From the NCBI RefSeq assembly GCF_021800405.1, contig NZ_CP084550.1, positions 1,922,001-1,986,000 on the forward strand: a stretch of 64,000 nt of DNA, written 5' to 3'. The first letter of the stretch is position 1; each line of letters starts with the position of its first letter. Position numbers and translations under genes: made by a program. The notes beneath the pieces are model-generated. The model worked only from the letters and a program-made list of their open reading frames with translations. It was not told where the DNA came from and made no database searches. Below are positions 57,358-64,000 of the stretch, piece after piece. This DNA comes from Arthrobacter sp. FW306-07-I. GTDB lineage: Bacteria; Actinomycetota; Actinomycetes; Actinomycetales; Micrococcaceae.

Positions 57358-58244
57358 TGGAGGCCGAGAAGGCCAACTATCCCGTCCAGCGGATGGCCCG
57401 GCTCTTAGGGGTGTCCCGGTCCGGGTTCTATGCCTGGCGCCAACGAGTCTATTCAGAAGCCACGGTTCGCGCCGCGGAGCGGGCGGATCTGGATGTGAAG
57501 GTCCGAAAGGCGCATGTGAAGTCATGCGGGACGTATGGGGCGCCCCGGATCTGCGCGGAGTTGGCCCGGAATGGGACCGCTGTTGACCGGAAGACCGTTG
57601 CGGCGTCCATGCGCTGGCAAGGCTTGGAAGGTATCTCGCCGCGCCGTTTCCGTCCGGTGCCTCCGGTCGGGGAGGTCCGGGTGCACTCCATTCCGGATCT
57701 GGTGGCCAGGAAGTGGGATACCGGGACCTTGGACGCGGTCTGGATCTCGGACATCACTTACCTTCGCACCGGCGAGGGCTGGGTGTATTTGTGTGCTGTC
57801 AGGGACGCCTGCTCCCGGCGGGTGATCGGCTGGGCGATGGACTCGGTCCAGACGGCCAGCCTGGTGGAACGCGCGCTGCGCATGGCTTACGTCCTGCGCG
57901 GCGGCGGCCCGGCCGGTGTCGTGTTCCATGCCGACCGCGGCACCCAGTACACCTGCGCCCAACTAAACGACGTCTGCGACAAGCTGGGCATTCTCCAATC
58001 CGTTGGCAGAACCGGTGTGTGCTGGGATAACGCGATGCAAGAATCGTTCTGGTCCACGCTCAAGACCGAGTTTTACGACCGCCGCCGCTGGGCAACCAGG
58101 CACGACGCGATCATGGCCACGGGGCGCTGGATCGAGGAGTTCTACAACCGCGTCCGATTGCACTCAGCTCTGGGCTTCAACACTCCTGTGGAGCACGAGC
58201 TACTGCTCTCCACAGCACAACCTCAGCCGGCACAAGCCGCCTGA
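57357..58244 (+). CDS. IS3-family transposase OrfB
   Basis: 295 residues, DDE integrase core: ISDITYLRTGEGW, VFHADRGTQY and NAMQESFWSTLKTE carry the three acidic residues. HTH_21 domain at the N-terminus (YPVQRMARLLGVSRSGFYAW). Intact. Confidence 0.95.
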   Translation: MEAEKANYPVQRMARLLGVSRSGFYAWRQRVYSEATVRAAERADLDVKVRKAHVKSCGTYGAPRICAELARNGTAVDRKTVAASMRWQGLEGISPRRFRPVPPVGEVRVHSIPDLVARKWDTGTLDAVWISDITYLRTGEGWVYLCAVRDACSRRVIGWAMDSVQTASLVERALRMAYVLRGGGPAGVVFHADRGTQYTCAQLNDVCDKLGILQSVGRTGVCWDNAMQESFWSTLKTEFYDRRRWATRHDAIMATGRWIEEFYNRVRLHSALGFNTPVEHELLLSTAQPQPAQAA

Positions 58245-58261
58245 TCAACTGTCCACGATTT

Positions 58262-58723
58262 GCGGGCAACCCCAGCCGCGCCGGCGTCAGCCCCTGGCTC
58301 GTCCGCCAACCACCCCTCATGGAACACGTCAGAAAAGCGCAAACCAGCCGCACCCCTGCTGAACCGACAGCAGAACGAACACCAAACCCAACCACGAACT
58401 CACTCCAGGTCGAACGCGAACTTCTGCGCTGGGAGAACCAACGGCTCCGCCACGAACTAGAGCGGCAACAACGCTGCATCTCCGAACTACTCGGAGACCG
58501 CATCGAAGGCACCGACGCCTACTCCCAGGCCATCCGAGTTCAAGAACTGACAGACCAAAACGACATCCTCTCCCGGCAAGCCAGCGAGACCATTCAACAA
58601 CTGCATCAACTACGCCACAGCGTGGAAACACTCTCAGCCGACCTCGAGGCAGCCCACAAAGTCAACCGATCCCTGATGGCTCAAATAAACCGCCCTACAC
58701 AAAGCGGGTCTAGTTCCCGATGA
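58262..58723 (+). pseudogene. DUF6262/TnpC-like HTH coiled-coil protein, cut by IS3
   Basis: In frame from the IS end: NPSRAGVSPWLVRQPPLMEH, which looks like the GVS.SWLYRQP helix-turn-helix of DUF6262-type proteins, followed by a long coiled coil (ERELLRWENQRLRHELERQ; VETLSADLEAAHKVNRSL). Such proteins accompany pairs of tyrosine recombinases in actinobacterial transposons. The N-terminus is missing and no recombinase is nearby, so this is a remnant; a shorter product from the ATG at 58319 remains possible. Confidence 0.5.
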
Positions 58724-58743
58724 AACTCACCTCTAAGATGTGC

Positions 58744-58899
58744 TCAATTTGGGTTTCTTTGGCGCTTCCTGAGCGTCAAACCAAAAGCGAGGGCGCTACC
58801 GACTGCTATGACTGACCAGCCAACATGCCCAAGTGTGGAAGCAGAAATCAAGGCAAGAAAGGCTGCCATTACAGTAAATACAGCATATATATAGAGCAT
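58744..58899 (-). CDS. 51-residue two-helix membrane protein (candidate Rhs immunity)
   Basis: ATG at 58899 overlaps the TAA of the Rhs fragment (TAATG). Two hydrophobic helices, IYAVFTVMAAFLALIS and WSVIAVGSALAFGLTL, end in the basic RKRQRNPN. Small genes directly behind an Rhs tip usually encode the matching immunity protein; here the tip is also hydrophobic, so a membrane immunity protein would fit. Local base composition is more AT-rich than the neighbours, suggesting transfer. Confidence 0.6.
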   Translation of the reverse strand: MLYIYAVFTVMAAFLALISASTLGHVGWSVIAVGSALAFGLTLRKRQRNPN

Positions 58900-59210
58900 T
58901 AGGGTACCCACCTCGATTCATCACAGGCCGCAAACATAAGCGGGACTGAAACTGTCATAACGAAACTCCCCCAAAGAATATCGCCCAGTCCCGCAGTGGT
59001 CAGGAAGAGGCCCGCGAGCACCACTACGCTTCCCGCTGCCATAGTCCAGGACCCCATACACTCCAGCTCATTGATGGTGTCAAGCCCTAACGGGTCACGG
59101 TTATTGGTTGGGCAGGCTAGTGCATACAGATAACGATTGCTTTCATGTGTACTGGGGTCGGGTTGAGTGAAGCGACCGATTGTTGGGTTGTAGTAGCGGG
59201 CGCCGAATTT
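58899..59210 (-). pseudogene. Rhs repeat-associated core, C-terminal fragment with variable tip
   Basis: 103 codons remain, from the IS border to the stop. KFGARYYNPTIGRFTQPDP, NRYLYALACPTNNRDPLGLD is the conserved Rhs core end. After PLGLD comes a unique 60-residue tip with hydrophobic MAAGSVVVLAGLFLTTAGL and GSFVMTVSVPLMFAA. The rest of the gene upstream is missing; it was cut or replaced by the IS3-type element at 59211. Confidence 0.8.
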
Positions 59211-59267
59211 GGGACTGCCCCCGGTTTTGTTGACTCCTTGACCTAGCGAGCTTGTGCTCGTGGAAGG

Positions 59268-59558
59268 ATGTTGAGCATGCCCACGGCTTATGGGGCGGAG
59301 TTCCGCCAGGATGTTATTGATGTGGCCCGGAAGGGCGAGGCGCCGCTGGCGCAGATTGCGAAGGACTTCGGGCTTTCAGTCACGACGCTCAAGCGCTGGA
59401 TTGCCATCGCGGACCGTAAGGAATCCGGTGCCGGCCCGGCGGCGGCGGAGTCGGCCGAGATGCGGGAACTGAAGAAGCGGAACCGCCTGTTGGAGCAGGA
59501 GAACGAGATTCTGCGCCGGGCGGCTGCCTATCTGGCCAGGGACATCAACCCAAAATGA
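59268..59558 (+). CDS. IS3-family transposase OrfA (host element)
   Basis: 96 residues (93 from the ATG at 59277). Helix-turn-helix (PLAQIAKDFGLSVTTLKRW) and zipper helix (ELKKRNRLLEQENEILRR), ending in LARDINPK. The native orfB start at 59555 overlaps the stop, but IS110 DNA follows it. Confidence 0.92.
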   Translation: MLSMPTAYGAEFRQDVIDVARKGEAPLAQIAKDFGLSVTTLKRWIAIADRKESGAGPAAAESAEMRELKKRNRLLEQENEILRRAAAYLARDINPK

Positions 59559-59575
59559 CTCTTCTATGGGGTCTG

Positions 59576-60625
59576 TCAAGCCATGATGGTTTGGAGTTGG
59601 CGGAAGATGGAGCGGCAGACATAGCGTTTGAGGTTCCGGCGGATCTCCCGATTTGATTTCCCTGTTGCCCGGCTGCGTGTCACGTAGTCCTTGGTTGCGG
59701 TGTCGAAGCTCATGCGGGTGCGGACGATGACGTCGAAGGCGCGGTTGAGCTGGCGATCTCCGGATCGGTTGAGTCGGTGCCGGGTGGTGTTGCCGGAGGA
59801 GGCCGGGCGTGGCGCGACGCCTCCGAGTGCGGCGAAGGCTGCCTCTGAGCGGATGCGTCCGTGGTGGGAGTAGGCGCAGGTGATGATGGCTGCTGTCACG
59901 GGTCCGACGCCGGGGATGGATTGGAGACCTGGCGCCAGTTCGTCGGTGAGCTGCGCCAGTGTTTTGTGGTTTTCGGCGAGCCGGCCGGTGAGGTCTTTGA
60001 CGGCCAGGGCCAGTCGTTTGGCTTCGGCGCGGGCGATCCGGATCACGGGGTCGGTGCTGTTTGAGGTGCGCCAGGCTGCGATGGTGGTGATCTGTGCGTC
60101 CCGCAGGGATGACCGGGCGTCAACTCCGAGGTCGGTGCCGCGGAGCAGGGCTGTGAGGGCGTTGCGGTTTGCGGTGCGTTGGTGATCCAGCAGGGACCGT
60201 GAGGCGAGCAGAATCCTGATCGCGGCCCTAGTTCCGGCGGCGCGTGGCTCCATCACCTGGTCCCGCGGGCGCCCTAGGACGGATCGGGCCGCGGCTTCGG
60301 CGTCGATGGGATCCGATTTGCCGGTAAGGGCACGCGAGGCACGGGCGGGCGGCCTGACCTCGCCAACCTCAATCTCAGCGGCAAGCAAGACCTGGGTGAG
60401 CCGGGCACCGTAGGAAGACGTGCCCTCGACGGCCGCGAAAACCCTCTCCCCGCCTGTGCGCCGCCGGATCCAAGTGATCGCACGGTCCATCCCCGCGGAG
60501 GTAGCCGGGAACGCCGCGGTGTCGACCACTGCACCGGTCGAGGCATGAACAGCTGTGAAAGTGTGGGTGCGGGCATGGGTGTCGACTCCGACGACGAACT
60601 CAAATTCCTCGGCAATGATCGCCAT
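59576..60625 (-). CDS. IS110-family transposase (DEDD recombinase)
   Basis: 349 residues. N-terminal RuvC-like DEDD domain with VVGVDTHARTH and AVEGTSSYG, SDPIDAEAAA; C-terminal transposase_20 domain with QSIPGVGPVTAAIIT and GVAPRPASSGNTTRHR, which holds the likely catalytic Ser. Full length. It inserted between orfA and orfB of the IS3 element. Confidence 0.93.
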   Translation of the reverse strand: MAIIAEEFEFVVGVDTHARTHTFTAVHASTGAVVDTAAFPATSAGMDRAITWIRRRTGGERVFAAVEGTSSYGARLTQVLLAAEIEVGEVRPPARASRALTGKSDPIDAEAAARSVLGRPRDQVMEPRAAGTRAAIRILLASRSLLDHQRTANRNALTALLRGTDLGVDARSSLRDAQITTIAAWRTSNSTDPVIRIARAEAKRLALAVKDLTGRLAENHKTLAQLTDELAPGLQSIPGVGPVTAAIITCAYSHHGRIRSEAAFAALGGVAPRPASSGNTTRHRLNRSGDRQLNRAFDVIVRTRMSFDTATKDYVTRSRATGKSNREIRRNLKRYVCRSIFRQLQTIMA

Positions 60626-60890
60626 AATGCGTTCTCCCTCTTCTAGTGAACCGGACAGGTGGCAGGAGCCTGCCTGGGATCGCTTCGGAGACGCATCTGT
60701 AACGGGTCACACCCAAAGGTGGACAGTCTTCTGATCAGGTCATCCGCGGCGGGCAGACCGGTGCCCGGAGAACGGCGCGGACGAGTCATTTTCAAGACAC
60801 CACACCAGTGCGGGTCGCATATACCCTGAGTCACACACCGATCTCCGGGACCAGCCTGCCAGCCAGCCTCCGGCCGGCACATGACCATTA
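60626..60890 (-). ncRNA. Probable bridge (seek) RNA region of the IS110 element
   Basis: About 265 bp upstream of the IS110 transposase, up to the element end, are non-coding. IS110-family elements encode a structured guide RNA in this part that pairs with donor and target DNA. I did not derive a fold; the call rests on family knowledge and position. Confidence 0.45.
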
Positions 60891-61472
60891 CAGATGTTCC
60901 CGCTGGTCACGGATCTTGCCGCCGATGGTGTTCCCGTGGCGGTGACCTGCAGGGTGTTGGGATTCAGCAAGCAAGGCTACTACCGGTGGAGGGCCAGTCC
61001 GGTGACGGAACGCGATTGGGTCGATGCGCACCTGGTCAACGCCGCCCTGGACATCCACGCCGACGACCCTGCATTCGGGTACCGGTTCATCGCCGACGAG
61101 CTCCCGGAGAAGGGCATCGTGGCGGGTGAGAACAGGGTCCAGCGGCTGTGCAGGGACCACGGCATCTGGTCGGTGTTCTCGAAGAAGCGGGGCCTGAACC
61201 GCAGACCCGGGCCACCGGTCCACGACGACCTGGTCGATCGGGATTTCACCGCCGCAGCGCCGAACGAACTGTGGCTGACGGACATCACCGAACACCCCAC
61301 CGCAGAGGGCAAGCTCTACCTCTGCGCGGTGAAGGACGTTTATTCCGGCAGGATCGTCGGCTACTCGATGGACTCGCGAATGAAGTCCTCGCTGGCCGTC
61401 GCCGCACTGGAGAACGCGGTGCGCTCACGCCGCCCGGCAGGGACAGTGGTCCACTCGGACCGCGGGTCCCAG

Positions 61473-62923
61473 GGCGTATTCAACCGGTCGAAGCAACAGT
61501 TGCTATTGGGACTGAGCTTAGCTGGTCCGCGAAGGCTTCCGCTGGAGTGCGCCATCCTAAGACGCCGCGCGGCCGGTTGTTGATGATGTCGGCGACAGCT
61601 TGGATCTCTGGAGTGCTCCAGCGAGAGATGTCGGTGCCTTTCGGGAAGTACTGCCGAAGTAGCCCGTTGAGATGTTCATTGCTCCCGCGCTGCCACGGGC
61701 TCTTCGCATCGGCAAAATAGACCGGCAACCCGATTTCCTGCGTCAGAAGGGCGTGCGCGGACATCTCCTTCCCACGGTCCCACGTCAGGGAGCGGCGCAG
61801 ATCCGCCGGCAGCACCTCGAAGGTCCGGACGAGTGCGTTCTTCATCGTGACCGCCCCGTAGCCAGCCAATGCAGGCCCATTCTTTGTCGGCTTGACCAGG
61901 CCGTAACCCTTCTGCCGAGGCAGATGAACGAGCATGGCGAAACGCGTCGTGCGGTCGATCAGAGTCGCGATCGCTGACCGGTTGAGACCGATGATGAGAT
62001 CTCCTTCCCAGTGGCCTGCGACTTTCCGCTCGTCGGCTTCGGCGGGTCTCTTCTTCAAGGTTGTGGCGTCGGTGACATGCGCCCAGGCTTGCTGACGTGT
62101 TCGCGCTCTTGGTGTGCGTTTCGTGCGCCCCCGGCGCAGGTGCCACGCCTGCTGCCTGGTCAGTCCGCCCCGGCCCGGAACGTAAAGGGCTTGGTAGATC
62201 GCTTCGTGCGAGATCCGCATCGTTGGATCATCCGGGAACTCGACCGGCAGACGTTTCGCGATCTGCTGAGGGCTCCACCCCCTCACCCATTCGCGGTCCT
62301 CCCTATGCGGTTTGTTCTTCCCGTCCCAGACCGGGCCGACCGGCCCCAAACGTTCTCCTCCGCCGGCTCTGACGTGTCCGCTGAGCTTGTCGTTGACGTA
62401 ATCGCGGAGGCCCTCGTTCGTGATCAGCTTCGCGGTCTTTGGACGGCGGGCTCGTCGTTCGGCATGCCACTGCGCCGTCGAGGCCTTGTAGTCCAAGCGG
62501 TACGTTCTCGTCGACGCGTTCCGACGCAGCTCCCGCGAGATCGTAGAGGGGCTTCGCCCCAGCCGGCGAGCGATCTCCCGCACCCCGCAGTCTTGCGCAC
62601 GCCACAGTGCGATGTCCTCACGGTCGTTCGAGGACAGATACCGCCCGGACAGTGTCGGGGCCAGCTGAGGATTCACACCGCCAGCGTGCAGGAACCAGCG
62701 ATGCGCCACCGGTTCTGACACGCCTGCCGCAACGCCGGCGTCCCGGGTCTTCGCACCAGAGGCGATCGCGACCCAGAACCGCACCCTGTCCTCGCGCCAA
62801 GCCACCGACGGCCGACCCGGCGAAGGGATCTGCCCCCTATACGCCCGTACCTGCTTCTGACGATTGCGAACCGACATCCAACACCTCCGTGACCAGGTGT
62901 TGCTTCGACCGGTTGAATACGCC
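61473..62923 (-). mobile_element. IS30-family insertion sequence
   Basis: 26-bp inverted repeats at 61473-61498 and 62898-62923 (GGCGTATTCAACCGGTCGAA at the left end), flanked by a 3-bp target duplication CAG at 61470-61472 and 62924-62926. One transposase gene fills it. Confidence 0.9.
61480..62877 (-). CDS. IS30-family transposase
   Basis: 465 residues from the ATG at 62877. Helix-turn-helix REIARRLGRSPSTISREL, DDE core with HWEGDLIIG, TWDRGKEMS and NEHLNGLLRQYFPKGTD. The last codons run into the left inverted repeat, a common layout. Intact. Confidence 0.94.
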   Translation of the reverse strand: MSVRNRQKQVRAYRGQIPSPGRPSVAWREDRVRFWVAIASGAKTRDAGVAAGVSEPVAHRWFLHAGGVNPQLAPTLSGRYLSSNDREDIALWRAQDCGVREIARRLGRSPSTISRELRRNASTRTYRLDYKASTAQWHAERRARRPKTAKLITNEGLRDYVNDKLSGHVRAGGGERLGPVGPVWDGKNKPHREDREWVRGWSPQQIAKRLPVEFPDDPTMRISHEAIYQALYVPGRGGLTRQQAWHLRRGRTKRTPRARTRQQAWAHVTDATTLKKRPAEADERKVAGHWEGDLIIGLNRSAIATLIDRTTRFAMLVHLPRQKGYGLVKPTKNGPALAGYGAVTMKNALVRTFEVLPADLRRSLTWDRGKEMSAHALLTQEIGLPVYFADAKSPWQRGSNEHLNGLLRQYFPKGTDISRWSTPEIQAVADIINNRPRGVLGWRTPAEAFADQLSSVPIATVASTG

Positions 62924-63243
62924 CAGTTCCGGTCACGCCGGTTCGTCGAATCACTCCGGCACCACGGGCTCACCGGATCGATGGGCAGGGTCGGTGCGTG
63001 CGCGGACAACGCTGCGATGGAATCGTTCTTCTCGCTGCTGCAGAAGAACGTCCTGGACCGTCAGCGGTGGCTCACCAGGCAGGAACTCCGGCTCGCCATC
63101 ACGACCTGGATCGAGCGAACCTACCACCGCCGGCGAAGGCAAAGACGGCTGGGCAAACTCACGCCCATCGAATATGAAACAATCAACCGGACCGCGCTCA
63201 CAGCGGCCTAAGACCCCAAGTCAACAAAAGCCGGGGCAGTCCC

Positions 63244-64000
63244 GACCCTATGTTTTGTGGGCTCAACGGAACTGGCTGGTGGTTACGTGCCCAGCCATGG
63301 CCCGGCCGGCACTCGGTCGCGCCGGACGAACTGCCAGTCCACCTTGTCGGACTCACCGTTGATGTCGCTGAGCCCCAGGCGGCCGATAAGTGCCGGTGAG
63401 AGGTCCATACCAGCACGCCGAAATCTTTTTTAGCGGGGCGGACGTTGTCGGAGCCAAACACGTATTTCTTGTCGTGGTACTGTCCGGGCCCCGGCATCTT
63501 CTATCTGGCCGTAGCATTCCTGTTTCCCTTTACGAATCGTGCGGCCTGGAGTGCACACCGAGCGACCGGCTTACAGGCGCGGGTCGGATCGCTGCTGACA
63601 GGGGACGCATATGCTGCACCTATGCGTGAAGTGATTCGAGTGCGAAGCTCGTCGACCGCGTTGTTATGGAACTTGAGGCTCTCCAGAACCTTTTCTTTAG
63701 TGAGTCCTAAATGATTTCGGCCCGTGGAACCCTGACGCGCCGTACGGCTATTCACCTGCAGATACTCAGGAATTGGCGTTCCGCGGAAATGTTTTGGGAG
63801 CTCATGTGGGCCTTCAACGTCGCCAGATCGGAGTAGGCGGGAGATAGCGTCTTGGTGGCTGCAAGGGAGGTGTCTTGGTCGATGGACGCTCGCGCGGTTC
63901 AGGTCTCGGTAGGCGTGTGATACGAAACGTCCAAAAGGCGGCGCCGGTGAAAGCGGCGTGGACTTTGGCTTTCTCGCGTGCCGATGGGAGGTTGTGCCCT
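63244..64000. other. Right-edge region with unidentified gene debris
   Basis: A minus-strand frame (63497 to about 63400) reads KYVFGSDNVRPAKK, and another frame continues GMDLSPALIGRLGLSDING and VDWQFVRRDRVPAGPWLGT with a stop near 63284. The A-run at 63427-63432 lies between, so this may be one frameshifted gene end. Further right (63501-63755 minus) KVLESLKFHNNAVDELRTRI is protein-like. I cannot name either; neither continues the Rhs gene. Confidence 0.3.

Larger units (their letters stand above)
56991..58261 (+). mobile_element. IS3-family insertion sequence
   Basis: It contains orfA and orfB in the usual order. Imperfect ends share GTGGACA: TGTTGGTGGACACC at the left and its partner around 58250-58261 at the right. 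The exact borders are approximate. On the right it interrupts a helix-turn-helix/coiled-coil gene. Confidence 0.7.
60894..63211 (+). pseudogene. IS3-family OrfB split by IS30 insertion
   Basis: The first part (60894-61474) gives PLVTDLAADGVPVAVTCRV, LTDITEHPT and VHSDRGSQ. The second (62924-63211) resumes QFRSRRFVESLRHHGLTGS, AAMESFFSLLQK and ends at 63211. Joining at the CAG duplicated by IS30 restores DRGSQFRSRR exactly. The native ATG at 59555 is also separated by the IS110 element. Non-functional. Confidence 0.92.
59211..63243 (+). mobile_element. IS3-family element invaded by IS110 and IS30
   Basis: 25-bp imperfect terminal inverted repeats: GGGACTGCCCCCGG... at 59211-59235 and its partner at 63219-63243, two or three mismatches. 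The original element (orfA 59268, orfB split) is about 1.25 kb; the rest is an IS110-type element (about 59561-60896) and an IS30-type element (61473-62923). No outer target duplication seen. It truncates the Rhs gene on the left. Confidence 0.85.

Noticed and set aside
63198-63497. Right flank of the IS3 stack as the missing 5' part of the Rhs gene
   Set aside because: No YD/Rhs repeats are encoded there; the frame resembles nothing in Rhs proteins.
1-64000. CRISPR arrays, tRNA or rRNA genes, prophage and plasmid replication genes
   Set aside because: Looked for repeats with regular spacing, cloverleaf ends and replication or capsid motifs; none found by eye.

Overview
The window comes from a high-GC Gram-positive bacterium, most likely Arthrobacter in the broad sense (Micrococcaceae). 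The reasons are the codon use and the mix of families: DUF4193, DUF3040, GAF-ANTAR, an actinobacterial molybdopterin oxidoreductase fused to a b-type membrane domain, and two GH15 glucan/trehalose hydrolases. I saw no rRNA, tRNA, CRISPR array, prophage, replication or partition gene, so I cannot tell chromosome from plasmid.

Layout. 0-7.4 kb: a cut folE divergent from a Cys-rich winged-helix regulator, then small orphan genes and a frameshifted glycogen-debranching-type gene. 7.4-12 kb: a decaying sugar-acid catabolic cluster, with an amidohydrolase broken by an inversion, a truncated TRAP permease, an intact LacI regulator, a frameshifted SDR and an intact RbsD/FucU mutarotase. 12.6-15.1 kb: a small orphan, the molybdopterin/cytochrome fusion and a YrhK-like protein. 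15-48 kb: a dense accessory island of sugar hydrolases, transporters, oxidoreductases, envelope proteins and small membrane proteins. 49-50.6 kb: a frameshifted PAS-EAL gene. 50.8-55.6 kb: an IS21-type element that appears to carry merR-merA between its terminal inverted repeats. 55.6-64 kb: gene debris and stacked insertion sequences (IS3, and a second IS3 invaded by IS110 and IS30), with an Rhs C-terminal fragment plus a 51-residue membrane protein caught between them.

Main result. Nine copies of a 14-bp palindrome, TTGC-N6-GCAA (often TTGCG-N4-CGCAA), lie in intergenic DNA between 17.0 and 47.6 kb. One is directly in front of a MarR-family gene (34740-35240). Others precede both strands of gdh/yihY, a GH15 gene, the sugar porter, the TPP-enzyme unit, the ACS-type permease, a class A penicillin-binding protein/DUF1622 pair and a lipoprotein HtrA-like protease. 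I infer a locally encoded MarR regulon linking glucan or trehalose hydrolysis, glucose oxidation and envelope maintenance. The gene content (GH15, GMC oxidoreductase, SDR, YihY, PAP2, low-affinity iron permease) resembles general-stress islands of other bacteria.

Several otherwise good genes are broken by one- or two-base indels, mostly at C/G runs. These may be real decay or consensus errors, and read-level data should settle it before they are called pseudogenes.
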